Below are positions 26,017-36,467 of a stretch of 38,300 bases of DNA, one piece after another. The stretch lies in the NCBI RefSeq assembly GCF_019510245.1, contig NZ_JAEKKT010000189.1, forward strand, positions 1 through 38,300. Reading direction: 5' to 3'. Made by a program: the position numbers and the translations under genes. Numbering within the stretch: position 1 is the stretch's first letter; each line of letters begins with the position of its first letter. The DNA is from Streptomyces sp. (lineage in GTDB: Bacteria > Actinomycetota > Actinomycetes > Streptomycetales > Streptomycetaceae). The notes beneath the pieces were generated by a model. The model ran no database searches. It was not told the origin of the DNA and saw only the letters and a program-made list of their open reading frames with translations.

Positions 26017-26392
26017 GTTCTTCCTCGACCGGAACCTCGGTCGCCGTGTCGCGGAAGGACTGAGAGCCTGCGACTGGACGGTTCACCGCATCGGGGACGT
26101 GTTTCCTGACGACGGGCAGGACGTTCCGGACGAGGAGTGGATCACTTACGGTCTCGACCGGTCCTGGGTCCCGCTGTCGAAGGACGGGCGGATCAAGACC
26201 CGGGACCTGGAGATCCAGCCCGTCCTGGAGCGCGAGGCGGTGCTCTTCTACCTGGACAACCAGCAGCTTCGCAGCGTCGAGATGGTCGAGCGTCTCGTCG
26301 CCCGCCGTGACGCGATCCACCAGGCCGTCGAGAAGGGCGGCCCGGCTGCCTACGCCGTACGGCACGACCGTATTGAACGCACCTGGCCGTGA
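26006..26392 (+). CDS. PIN-like (DUF5615/VapC45-type) toxin
   Basis: A 128-residue protein from TTG 26006, overlapping the end of the DUF433 gene. FFLDRNLGRRVAEGLRACDWTVHRIGDVF carries the first acidic residue of a PIN-like active site. DVPDEEWITYGLDRSWVPLSKDGRIKTRDLEIQPVLEREAVLFYLDNQQLRS matches the DUF5615 pattern with further conserved Asp residues (DEEW, SKDGRI). It is likely a ribonuclease toxin held by the DUF433 protein. It converges with hsdR, leaving 39 bases. Confidence 0.75.
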   Translation: MPPEFFLDRNLGRRVAEGLRACDWTVHRIGDVFPDDGQDVPDEEWITYGLDRSWVPLSKDGRIKTRDLEIQPVLEREAVLFYLDNQQLRSVEMVERLVARRDAIHQAVEKGGPAAYAVRHDRIERTWP

Positions 26393-26395
26393 CGG

Positions 26396-26419
26396 GAGGG
26401 CGCCCCTGGTCGAGCCCTC
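26396..26419. terminator. Weak hairpin between convergent toxin and hsdR
   Basis: GAGGGC (26396-26401) can pair with GCCCTC (26414-26419) across a 12-base loop, followed by TTGT. It is the only candidate terminator in the 39-base gap, and the stem is short. Confidence 0.3.
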
Positions 26420-26431
26420 TTGTATGCGTTG

Positions 26432-29400
26432 CTACTTCGCTGCGGGCGCCCAGAGGGCGGCCACGATCTCCATCTGCTTGAGGACCAGGTCGACCGCCTC
26501 GCGCTCCTCCTCCGGCGGGTAGTCGAACATCGCCAGCACGCGGCGGATGCGGGTGCGCAGCTTGGCCCGGACGGGCTCGCGGGAGAGCCAATCGACAGAG
26601 AGGTTCTTCTGGATGTCCTTGACGAGGGCACGGGCGATCTCGGCGAGGGTGTCGTCGCCGCCCTCCATCACCTGGGCCATGTCGCGGTGGGCGACGGCGT
26701 CGTAGAAGGCCAGCTCGGCGTGGCTGAGCGGGGGGTCGAACCGCTCGCCGCGGCGGGCTTCCGCCGACACCTCCCGTGCCAGGGCGGCGAGTTCGGCGAT
26801 GACCTGGGCGCTGGTGAGCTGCTGGAGCATGTACCGCTTCATCAGGTCGTTCAGGCGCTCGGTGAAGCTCTCGTTGCGGACGACGTTGTGCTTGGTCACC
26901 TCGCGCATCTTCTGCTGGATCATGCGGCGCAGGGCCTCGGTGACCAGGTGTGGGGTCTCGGAGTTCTCCAGCTTGCGCAGCTGCGCCTCGTTGAGGCGTG
27001 TGATGTCCAGCCGGCCGATCCCGGCCTCCGCGTACAGGTCGGTGATCTCGTCGGCGTCGACGACCGAGGCGGCGAGGGCTTGCAGATAGCGCTGGACCTC
27101 GGCGCTGAGTGGCTCTCCGTTCGCCTCGCGCTGGGCAGCGTCGAGCTTGATCATCCAGGCCCGCACCTCACTGAAGAAGGCGATGTCGCGACGCCAGTCG
27201 TCCAGGTCCTCGCAGCGCTCGGCGATCTCCTTGCTCATCGCACAGACACGGTAGAAGCGGTCCAGGCGGGCGGCGCTGTCCTTGAAACGGACGGAAAGCG
27301 GCTTGGCGGGGGGCTCGACCTTGTTGCCTGGGTTCTTCGGGTCGCGCAGGAAGTCGGCGGTCAGGCGCAGCGCGCGCTTGCGGGTGTCGAGGCGGCCGGT
27401 GTCGGCCAGCCACTCCTTCCAACCGCTCCCGGCCAGCAGGCCCTTGATGGTGGCGATCTCGTTCTTGACCTCGGTGACGGCTCTTTCGATGTCCGCGCCG
27501 AGGGTCTGGTCCTTGCGGTCCTGGTCCGAGTACTCGCGCAGGGCCTTGGTGAGGTTGTCGGTGAGGGGCGCGTAGCCGACGAGGAGGCCGTCCTGCTTGC
27601 CGCGGAAGCGGCGGTTGACGCGGGCGAGCGCCTGCATCAGGTTGGCGCCCTGCATCGGGCGGTCCATGTACAGGGTGTGGATGGGCGGCGCGTCGTAGCC
27701 GGTGAGCAGCATGGAATGGACGATGAGCAGCTCCAGCTCGTCGTCAGGGTCCTTGGCGCGCTTCTGGACGACCTTCTGCTGTGACTTGCGCAGCGAGTGC
27801 TTGCGCAGGTGCTCGGGGTCGGAGCGGTCGCCGTGGAAGACGATCTTCATGACGCCCTTGTCGACCTCGTCACCGACCCAGCTGGGCCGCCGCTCGGCCA
27901 GCGCGTCGAAGACCCGTACGCAGATCTCGCGGGTCGCGCACACGACCATCGCCTTGCCGGGGCCGCCGATGTCGGGCTTGACCAGCTCGCGGCGCTGCTC
28001 CCAGTGGGCGATCAGGTCTTCGGCGAGCTTGGCTATGCGGTCGGGGGCGCCGTAGACGGTGTTCATCGTCGTCGCGTACTGGATGGCGCGGCGGCGCTCG
28101 GCGTCGTCCATGCCCTCGGTGAGGGTGTTGGCCTGCTCGTCGAGATTGTTCGGGTCGATGCCCTTGGGCAGGTCGACCTCGATGACGCGCGGCTCGTGGA
28201 ACACGCGGACCGTGGCCCCGTCGTCGACAGCGCGCTTCAGGTCGTAGATGTCGATGTACTCGCCGAAGACGGCACGGGTGTCGGCCTCGGCCTTCGAGAT
28301 GGGCGTACCGGTGAACGCGAGCAGGGTGGCGTACGGCAGGGCATCGCGCAGGTGGCGGGCGTAGCCGTCGAGGCTGTCGTAGTGCGAGCGGTGCGCCTCG
28401 TCGACGATCACCAGGATGTTGCGGCGCTCGGAGAGGAGGGGGTGGGTTTTGCCGGCGTCCTTCTCCTCCTTGCTCAGGCCGAACTTCTGGAGGGTGGTGA
28501 AGAGGACCCCGCCGACGGTTCGCCTCTTCAGCTCGACGCGGAGGTCTTCACGCGTGTTGAGCTGGTGGGCCTTTGTCTCCAGCAGGGTCTCGCTGTCGAG
28601 GAAGGTGTCGTAGAGCTGGTCGTCGAGGTCGTTGCGGTCGGTGATGACGACGATGGTGGGGTTGTTGAGCGCCGGGTGGCGGAGTACCAGCGCGGCCGTC
28701 TCCACCATCTCCTCCGACTTGCCCGCGCCCTGCGTATGCCAGACGACGCCGGCCTGGCCGTTCGTCTGTGCCGCCTCGACGACGGCGTCCACCGCCTTGT
28801 TCACCGCGAAGTACTGGTGCGGCTTCGCGATGCGCTTGCCGGTCAGGGGCTCGCCCGGCTTGGGCGGGGGGAAGTTGACAAAGTTGCGGGTGAGGGAGAG
28901 GAACCGGTCCTGTGTGAACAGGCCGTGCAGGGCCAGGTTCAGCGCGTCGAGGCCGTCGTAGCCGGGCTCGTTGGTGTCGACGGGCTTGCCCTCGTGGTCG
29001 ACGTTCCAGGGCGCGAAGTGCTCGTATGGCGTGAATGCGGTGCCGTACTTGGCGGTTATTCCGTCCGAGACCAGGCAGAGGACGTTGTAGCGGAACGCGA
29101 TCGGGAACTCCGAGACGTACGTCTGGAGTTGGGCGTGCGCCGACTTGAGGGTCGCGTTCTCGTCGGAGGCGCTTTTCAGCTCGACGACGGCGAGGGGGAG
29201 TCCGTTGACGTACAGGACGATGTCGAAGCGGCGGTGACTGCCGTCGGTGTCCCTGACGGTGACCTGATTGACGGCGAGGTAGCTGTTCGCGTCGGGGTCC
29301 ATGAAGTCGACGAGGCGGACGGTGGGGGTCTGCTCGGCGCCGAACTCGTCGGTGTAGGTGAGGCGAATGCCGGTGGTCAGGTGCTCATGGGCTTGTTTGT

Positions 29401-29692
29401 TCTCCGGGTACGCCTCGCGGGAGGAGGGGTCGGTGGCGATACGCAGCGCTTCGTGGACGGCGGTGGCGGTGAGCTCCGGATTCAGCTTCTCGATGGCCGC
29501 CTGGAGCTCGTCGTGGAGGATCAGGTCGTCCCAGGCTTGGCGGTGGCCGGTGCCGGGGGCTAGGTCTTTGCCGGGCTTGGTTTCCCAGGCGAGTTGGGCG
29601 AGTTCGTCGAGAGCCAGGTGTTCCCAGGTGGACTCGGTCATTTTGGCGTCGAGGTGGGCGGGGGTGGGGTCGCTGTTGCCTTCGGTGGTCAT
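26432..29692 (-). CDS. hsdR: Type I restriction endonuclease subunit R
   Basis: A 1086-residue motor-nuclease subunit of normal length. The N-terminal PD-(D/E)xK nuclease is visible as RRFDIVLYVNGLPLAVVELKSA (Asp157, Glu171, Lys173). The SF2 translocase has Walker A TQGAGKS at 320-326, DEAHRSHYDSL at 431, the motif III-like LLAFTGTPI and, further on, the RecA2 motifs MLLTGYDAPPIHTLYMDRPM and LMQALARVNRR. A long helical C-terminal region contacts the methylase. It cuts unmethylated DNA after ATP-driven translocation. The ATG overlaps the hsdS stop as ATGA, and it is the last gene of the four-gene operon. Confidence 0.95.
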   Translation of the reverse strand: MTTEGNSDPTPAHLDAKMTESTWEHLALDELAQLAWETKPGKDLAPGTGHRQAWDDLILHDELQAAIEKLNPELTATAVHEALRIATDPSSREAYPENKQAHEHLTTGIRLTYTDEFGAEQTPTVRLVDFMDPDANSYLAVNQVTVRDTDGSHRRFDIVLYVNGLPLAVVELKSASDENATLKSAHAQLQTYVSEFPIAFRYNVLCLVSDGITAKYGTAFTPYEHFAPWNVDHEGKPVDTNEPGYDGLDALNLALHGLFTQDRFLSLTRNFVNFPPPKPGEPLTGKRIAKPHQYFAVNKAVDAVVEAAQTNGQAGVVWHTQGAGKSEEMVETAALVLRHPALNNPTIVVITDRNDLDDQLYDTFLDSETLLETKAHQLNTREDLRVELKRRTVGGVLFTTLQKFGLSKEEKDAGKTHPLLSERRNILVIVDEAHRSHYDSLDGYARHLRDALPYATLLAFTGTPISKAEADTRAVFGEYIDIYDLKRAVDDGATVRVFHEPRVIEVDLPKGIDPNNLDEQANTLTEGMDDAERRRAIQYATTMNTVYGAPDRIAKLAEDLIAHWEQRRELVKPDIGGPGKAMVVCATREICVRVFDALAERRPSWVGDEVDKGVMKIVFHGDRSDPEHLRKHSLRKSQQKVVQKRAKDPDDELELLIVHSMLLTGYDAPPIHTLYMDRPMQGANLMQALARVNRRFRGKQDGLLVGYAPLTDNLTKALREYSDQDRKDQTLGADIERAVTEVKNEIATIKGLLAGSGWKEWLADTGRLDTRKRALRLTADFLRDPKNPGNKVEPPAKPLSVRFKDSAARLDRFYRVCAMSKEIAERCEDLDDWRRDIAFFSEVRAWMIKLDAAQREANGEPLSAEVQRYLQALAASVVDADEITDLYAEAGIGRLDITRLNEAQLRKLENSETPHLVTEALRRMIQQKMREVTKHNVVRNESFTERLNDLMKRYMLQQLTSAQVIAELAALAREVSAEARRGERFDPPLSHAELAFYDAVAHRDMAQVMEGGDDTLAEIARALVKDIQKNLSVDWLSREPVRAKLRTRIRRVLAMFDYPPEEEREAVDLVLKQMEIVAALWAPAAK

Positions 29693-30841
29693 ACGGCGTC
29701 CTCCATGATCTTCTCGGCGTCACGGACTCGGAGCTTGCCGGACATTAGCTGGGGGAGGAGAGCGTCGCGGAGCATGGCGAGGGCGCGAGATTCTTCTTGC
29801 GCCTGGGTTGACCGCGTCATGAGCGCACGCACCCGATTATCTAGTTCCGGCGCGACCAACCGAGATGGGATCCTTACAGAATGGCGATGCGCCGCCTCTC
29901 TATTCAGACCGGGCACAGCCGAATCTCCAACGAGAGCCGAAAGCTGTGCGGACTCAAGCACAAGGAATGCCAATTCGGGGGAAAGGTAGTCTTTGTGCAA
30001 CTCAACGAAGAAAGCCGTATCAATTACCCAGCAAGGGCGAGGTGCCCAGGAAATCCAACCAGCGTTCGCCCCCTTCCGTCCGACCACAGGCCCCGCGCAC
30101 GCCGTAAGCGCCGAGTCATGCCACCCCACCTGGCCTGTGCAGCCATAGACGGGTACCGCACCCGGGCAACGGTCGGGCTCGCGCAGGGCCTTGCCATACC
30201 TGAGCGAGACGACATCGCCCAATTCCGTGCTCTCGCCATCCTGGGCTGATGCTTCCGAATACAGCGCACGGGCCAGATTGAGAGCGACTTCCGTGAGGCG
30301 CTCGTTGGCCGCGATCTTGCCATCCAGTGCCCCAAGCACGCCGGAAATTGCTCGCTGAATTTCCAGCGGTGGCACAGTAACGCTCAATCGCCGTTGTTCC
30401 GTAAGCGACACATACGCCGCCATATCGGACTCATTTTCGCGGGCTCGAAGCTGTGCCCTGAAGGGCTCAGACTGAAGGAAGGCGTAGAGATATAGGGGAT
30501 CGATTACCTCAGGGTTTAGGCTACGCCAGAACGTAGTTTGTGGCGAGCAAACAAATGGAGGGCTGGCGGCTGGGGCGAAAGCAACCTTCCCCACCGTCCC
30601 TTTGTGGGAGAGGATTACATCATAGGGTGCGCCAATTCCTTTTCGAACTCTCGCCCTGGCGATTTCGTTGATCTTTTGGGCTGACTCGAAGAGAACGCGA
30701 CCACCCTTCATGTCTGCGGCACGAATAAAAGCCGTTCCATTTTCCCCGAACTCCGTCGGCCTCGGTCGATACTCGCCGTGGTTACCGTCTTGCACCAGGA
30801 GAACGCCGTCAGATTCGAGGTCGCTAACAATGCGCTGCCAC

Positions 30842-30849
<8 letters not shown>
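29689..30849 (-). CDS. hsdS: Type I restriction-modification specificity subunit S
   Basis: A 386-residue specificity subunit starting at GTG 30849, which overlaps the hsdM stop by 8 bases. Two target-recognition domains are separated and followed by helical conserved regions: PLEIQRAISGVLGALDGKIAANERLTEVALNLARALYSEAS in the centre, and a second of the same type at the end (RALMTRSTQAQEESRALAMLRDALLPQLMSGKLRV). TRD features include VILSHKGTVGKVAF and GPVVGRKGANAGWISWAP. It decides the bipartite DNA site. G+C is clearly lower than in hsdM and hsdR (30 of 60 in 29941-30000), as expected for laterally exchanged specificity genes. Confidence 0.93.
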
Positions 30850-32482
<1,633 letters not shown>

Positions 32483-32515
32483 CGTTCCTTCTTCCAGACG
32501 GTGTCGGTGGGTGGG

Positions 32516-34678
32516 TTACGTGCGGTCGGTCGTTCGTAGTTCGCCGAGGGTCAGGGTGCCGTCGGCCAGGCCCGCGATCGTCATCCTGCGGGCTTCCGCA
32601 AGGGCATAGGCCTGGGCTCGCAGCAGGCGTTCTCGGCGTTCCGTCTCGGCCAGCAGGGCGTCGAAGCGCAGAACCTCCTCCGGCTCCAAATCAGGGAGCT
32701 GGTAGTCCTCGATACGGCGGGCCGGGCGTACGGCGCTGGGGCTGCGGGCGGTGCCGCGGGCCGCGCCGAGCAGGGCCGCCAGGACCCGCGGGGTGAGCGG
32801 ACGGGGGGCGCCGGCGTTGACACGGAGGACGCGGGCCGGGAACGCGACGACCGAGAAGCCGTCGTGGTCGACGTACACGCCGAGGCGGGGCGCGAGGGTG
32901 TAGACGACGTCACCGGGCTCGGTGAGCGCCGCCCGTTCGTACACCGTCGCCAGCAGTAGACGGTCGATGCGGCGCCCGCCAACGGCTTGTTCGCCGGTGA
33001 TCTCCTCGGGACCCAGGACGGTGTGGTGGCCGTCTCGGGTGAGGTGCTGCTCGTCGATGCGGTGGCCGGGGAGCCGGGTCACCCTGCGTGCGGTGATCAG
33101 TTTGCCGAGGGTGGTGCGCCTGGGCAGGCGGCCGACCCTGCGCATCACGGCACCGCGGTATGGGCCCCGCTCGTCCTCGTACGCCAGGGTGTCCGCCGTC
33201 GCGCGCTCCAGGCGTGCCTCGGCCTCAGCGATCAGGGCGGGCCGTTCGGTGACCTTGTCGGACCAGATCGCGGAGGCGGGCGGCGCAGGTGGGGTCAGAG
33301 GGCCGCCGAAGGCCCGGTCCAGGTCGGCGACGGGGACCACCCGGCCGTAGCGCGGGTCGTGGCCGTCGAGTCCTCGGAAGCCTTCCGCCCGCCAGAGGAG
33401 AACGTCCTCGGCGAGCCGCATGCGCACGCCCGGTGTGAGCTGTTCCGAGCTGATGTCGGCCAGTAAGACCTTGCCCTCCGCCGCCTGGACCGGGCCGCGT
33501 GTGAGCGTCCACAGCGCGGGACGGTAGCCGGGGCGGAAGGGCAGGACCCCGCCGGGAAGCGAGATGACCGACTCGACGATGTTCTCGCGCAGGAGGGCCG
33601 AGCGTAGCTGGGCAGCCTCCGTGCTCTTCAGTTCGTCGACGAGCGCGTCGGCCGGTCCGAGGACGACGGCCGTACAGCCGGGGCGGAGGAGGTAGGCGAC
33701 GCGTTCGAGCTCCGTCAGGGCGGTGAGTACCGAGCGGTCCTCGCCGGGGCGGTACGGAAGCTGGGTGACGACGAGGTCGGGGGCCGCGAAGCGTTCCTCC
33801 AGGTCGGTGCCGGTCTGGACGTCGAGGTCGAGTTCGCCGACGCCCGCCAGCAGGAGGCGGCGGCGGGTGATGCGGGTGAGCCGTTCGTCGGGATCGGCGG
33901 CCAGGACAGTGACGCGGTCGTGGTCCTCCGTGTCGTCGAGGAGCGCGGCGAGCAGGTCGCCGGCGCGGGCGTGCGGGTCGGCGAGGGTGAGGGACTCGCC
34001 CTGCTCAAGGCGGAGGCGGAGGTCGGTGAGCTGGGTGAGCAGGCTCCGCAGCTCCGGGGTGACCGCGTCGGCGGCGAGGGAGTCCAGTCCGAGCCGGGAG
34101 CGGGCGGCGAGCAGCCACTCGTACGCGCCGCGCTCGTCGTAGGCGGACTCGATCAGGCCCTCGGCGAGGCGGGCGAGCGGGGCCGCCGTGGCGTCGATGG
34201 CGCGAAGCTCGCGGAGTACGAAATCGTCCTCGGCGTCGATCCGTTCGGCTCGGCGCAGCAGCGCGGACCAGAGGGCCTCGTCGGCTTCGGGCGCGGAGGC
34301 CGGGGAGACGTTCGCGTCGTCGGCCAGTGGCCGGCCATCGAGTCGGCGCAGGCACAGCAGGCTGCCGAGCGTCTCGACCAGCTGCCACGGCGTGAAGCGG
34401 TCCCGTAGCGCGACGATGCCGAAGAGGGCGAGCTCGGATCGGAGCTCCGACGGGGTGGCGTTACCCAGGCCGGACGCGATCAACCAGGCGGTCACCTGTG
34501 CGCCGTCGAACAGCGGTCGTCCCGAGTTCTCGGACAAGGCGGCGGGGAAGTCCGGGTGGCGTCGGCGCCAGGTGGACACGACAGGGCGCTTCACCCGGGC
34601 GAAAGTCGCGATATCGGACATCGATACAAGGCGGGGTGCCGGGATGCGTAGTCTCGTGTCTGGCAGATCAGCAACCAC
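32516..34678 (-). CDS. HTH - degenerate N6-methylase - TRD fusion heading the type I operon
   Basis: A 720-residue protein. GTG 34678 is chosen because AGGGAGGGA lies 6 bases upstream; ATG 34723 is possible. Three parts are visible: an excisionase/MerR-like HTH (20-70: MSDIATFARVKRPVVSTWRRRHPDF...GRPLFDGAQVTAWL), an HsdM-like domain, and a C-terminal HsdS-like TRD region (LGKLITARRV..., LTEPGDVVYTLAPRLGVYVDHDGFSVVAFPARVLRV, then the coil LRFDALLAETERRERLLRAQA). The methylase motifs are lost: ADPHARAG (233-240) replaces DPACGSGG and TQLPY (305-309) replaces NPPY, although LRENIVESVISLPGGVLPF is kept. It probably does not methylate; it may regulate the system or provide a second DNA-recognition module. 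Confidence 0.8.
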   Translation of the reverse strand: MVADLPDTRLRIPAPRLVSMSDIATFARVKRPVVSTWRRRHPDFPAALSENSGRPLFDGAQVTAWLIASGLGNATPSELRSELALFGIVALRDRFTPWQLVETLGSLLCLRRLDGRPLADDANVSPASAPEADEALWSALLRRAERIDAEDDFVLRELRAIDATAAPLARLAEGLIESAYDERGAYEWLLAARSRLGLDSLAADAVTPELRSLLTQLTDLRLRLEQGESLTLADPHARAGDLLAALLDDTEDHDRVTVLAADPDERLTRITRRRLLLAGVGELDLDVQTGTDLEERFAAPDLVVTQLPYRPGEDRSVLTALTELERVAYLLRPGCTAVVLGPADALVDELKSTEAAQLRSALLRENIVESVISLPGGVLPFRPGYRPALWTLTRGPVQAAEGKVLLADISSEQLTPGVRMRLAEDVLLWRAEGFRGLDGHDPRYGRVVPVADLDRAFGGPLTPPAPPASAIWSDKVTERPALIAEAEARLERATADTLAYEDERGPYRGAVMRRVGRLPRRTTLGKLITARRVTRLPGHRIDEQHLTRDGHHTVLGPEEITGEQAVGGRRIDRLLLATVYERAALTEPGDVVYTLAPRLGVYVDHDGFSVVAFPARVLRVNAGAPRPLTPRVLAALLGAARGTARSPSAVRPARRIEDYQLPDLEPEEVLRFDALLAETERRERLLRAQAYALAEARRMTIAGLADGTLTLGELRTTDRT

Positions 34679-34996
34679 GATGTATCCCTCCCTCGCCTGT
34701 CTCGTAACAGCCGCCCCGGCCATTCAGCGGGCTCGGGTCGTACGTGTCGGTCTGCCGCTGCGGCCTTCGTCCGTCGCCACGAACGATACGGCGACTCCCA
34801 CGTTCCGTGCGTGGAACTGATTGATAATCCGGGTTATCAGCTTAATCGTCCCTGTCGGGTGCTGTTCGCGTCACAATGGCTGTCGACGTGATCCAGGGGC
34901 GGCCGTTCCGTGGCTGGATGGCAGCGGATCGTGCGAGCCTCGTCAACTAGCGTGCGCGTTGCGGTAGTTGGCAACCACTGAGACAGGGGATGCGCA
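34679..34996. other. Divergent intergenic region of the restriction operon
   Basis: A 318-base gap between the leftward restriction operon and the rightward coiled-coil gene. It contains the GATAA/TTATC palindrome (34823-34838) in an AT-richer pocket (34817-34848) and a GTTCC-GTGCGT-GGAAC dyad near 34803. No gene is supported. Confidence 0.6.
34823..34838. promoter_or_regulatory. Operator-like palindrome upstream of type I restriction operon
   Basis: GATAATCCGGGTTATC, an imperfect dyad extended by flanking T and A, is centred about 152 bases upstream of the GTG start of the first gene. It matches the site before the SMC/DUF6119 operon at 14 of 16 positions and at a nearly equal distance from the start codon. 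Confidence 0.6.
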
Positions 34997-35798
34997 ATGG
35001 GTGATCTGGCCAGGGCGGTGGCCGAGCTTGAGTCACGGGTCGAGGACGTACGCATGCTGCGACAGATCGTGGAGCGTCTCGACACGGAGATCGCGACGCG
35101 TATGGATGAGATCGAGACGATCGGCGGCGCCGTTCTCGACCTTCATGGCGATCTCGACAACCAGATCGCCGAGTACGACTACTCGGCGGTCGAGCAGTCC
35201 GTCGCATCCCTCCGGGGAATGGTGGACATGGAAACGGTCCTCCCGGCGATCGACACGGTACTGCTGCTCACCGCACTGCGTGATGACGAACCCGTGCCCG
35301 ATCTGACACTTCCGCTGTCGGCGTTCGAAGACGGCGACAGCGGCGAGCATCCTCGCCTCACGCAGGAGGACCTGGAACCGCGACTTCAAAGCGGATCTGG
35401 CACGGGCGGACCAGCGCTGGGAAGAGATCTGGGGCGACGAGGCCTGGGCGGACTCCGACGAACGGGACTCCCGGCGGGCCGAGCACCGAGCGGAAGCCGA
35501 GCTGGAAGCGATCAAGGACCGTGCCCGCCGGGCGGCGGCTCATATCGAGGAGATCGTCGACCACATCGGTGATGAGCTGTGGCCCGAACTGGTGGAGGCT
35601 GTACAAGCCGGCGACCGGGGGCGCGCGGTCCGGGCGCTGGCGGCTGCGAGTGCGGCGGCCCAGGAGACCGAGCCCGCCTACAAGCTCTACGAAGTCAACC
35701 TTTCAGCGCAGTACGAGTCGGCGCCGATGTCACTCGGAGCCATGGGCGAGTACCTGAGCGACTTCGAGACGTGGTTGAGGTCACCCAAAGCCGAGTGA
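34997..35798 (+). pseudogene. Coiled-coil protein gene with an apparent frameshift
   Basis: The ATG at 34997 (GGGGA upstream) starts a helical, acidic protein: DLARAVAELESRVEDVRMLRQIVERLDTEI, then DLHGDLDNQIAEYDYSAVEQSVASLRGMVDMETVLPAIDTVLLLTAL. After about residue 123 (HPRLTQE) this frame turns into Gly/Arg-rich nonsense up to 35572. The frame one base further on reads TWNRDFKADLARADQRWEEIWGDEAW..., ARRAAAHIEEIVDHIGDELWPELVEAVQAGDRGRAVRALAAASAAAQETEPAYKLYEVNL and ends SPKAE at 35798. One extra G around 35365-35369 explains this. The restored protein would have about 266 residues. No family is recognised; it is divergent from the restriction operon. It may be a pseudogene or a sequence error. 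Confidence 0.65.
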
Positions 35799-36104
35799 CC
35801 CGCGAACGCGGACGGCTTCCGGCCCACCCGGCAGTCGGTCAGACATGCCGCGACGACGGCTTCCGGTTACATCGCGGCGCACACCCACAAGTACGGAACG
35901 GGCAAGCTCCCCGTCCCTCTGGCCGATGGCCGCGGCCCTGCGTGATCTTCAGCAGGACGTCAACCGAGCGGCCGGAAGGCCAGGGCCGGGGCGACCTGAG
36001 CGGGGGCGAGCGCCAGTTCTTCCCGCGCGGTTGTTTTCGGGAGCCGCGAAGAGGCTGTGCCCCGCCAGGGTCTACCTGGCGGGGCACAGCCGGGGTACCC
36101 GAGG
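35799..36104. other. Intergenic region
   Basis: About 306 bases without a convincing gene. GACGGCTTCCGG occurs twice (about 35811 and 35864). A strong terminator (36053-36091) occupies its right end. An in-frame continuation after the preceding TGA (HAATTASGYIAAHTHKYG...) has coding-like composition but no start or known match. Confidence 0.5.
36053..36091 (-). terminator. Strong terminator of the toxin-immunity operon
   Basis: A perfect 17-base stem (GGCTGTGCCCCGCCAGG at 36053-36069 with its complement at 36075-36091) and a 5-base loop, directly downstream of the immunity-like gene and also able to stop transcription from the left. Confidence 0.8.
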
Positions 36105-36467
36105 TCAGTCGTCCTCGGCCTCGTCCTCGTCCGCGTCGAAGCGCGGCAGGACGTCGGTGTCCAGGCCGTACTCGCCGAAGAGATCGACCAGGGCTCTGGT
36201 CATGGCGTCCAGGCCGCCTTCACGGATGACCACGAGGTCGGGGATCCGCAGGTACAGGCCGCCGGCGCACTCGCCGGTGGTGGATCGGTGGTCCATCACC
36301 TCGGCGATCTTCCGAGGGGTCATGAAGGTCGCGGTCCACCCCTTGCCGTCACGGGCGCGGATGACCGCGTCGACATCCTCGACGGTGTCGGCGTCGTCCT
36401 CCAGGCCGAGTACGTACGTGACGGAGAAGTCGGCCGTCTCCACGGTCACGAGCGGCTCATGAGCCAT
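36105..36467 (-). CDS. Candidate immunity protein of polymorphic toxin
   Basis: A 120-residue, strongly acidic protein (tail RFDADEDEAEDD). Its ATG lies inside the last codons of the upstream toxin gene, giving an 11-base overlap. Recognisable text is VTVETADFSVTYVLGLEDDADTVEDVDAVIRARDGKGWTATFMTPRKIAEVMDHRSTTGECAGGLYLRIPDLVVIREGGLDAMTRALVDLF. I cannot name the family. A small acidic gene directly behind a polymorphic toxin C-terminus is the standard place for its cognate immunity gene, which is the basis for the call. Confidence 0.65.
   Translation of the reverse strand: MAHEPLVTVETADFSVTYVLGLEDDADTVEDVDAVIRARDGKGWTATFMTPRKIAEVMDHRSTTGECAGGLYLRIPDLVVIREGGLDAMTRALVDLFGEYGLDTDVLPRFDADEDEAEDD

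Noticed and set aside
34679..34996. Phage or ICE attachment site at the island border
   Set aside because: No tRNA gene, integrase or flanking direct repeat pair was found on either side.
35799..35943. C-terminal gene fragment in the frame after the 35798 stop
   Set aside because: The frame is open with coding-like text, but there is no start codon, no recognised family and the stretch is short.
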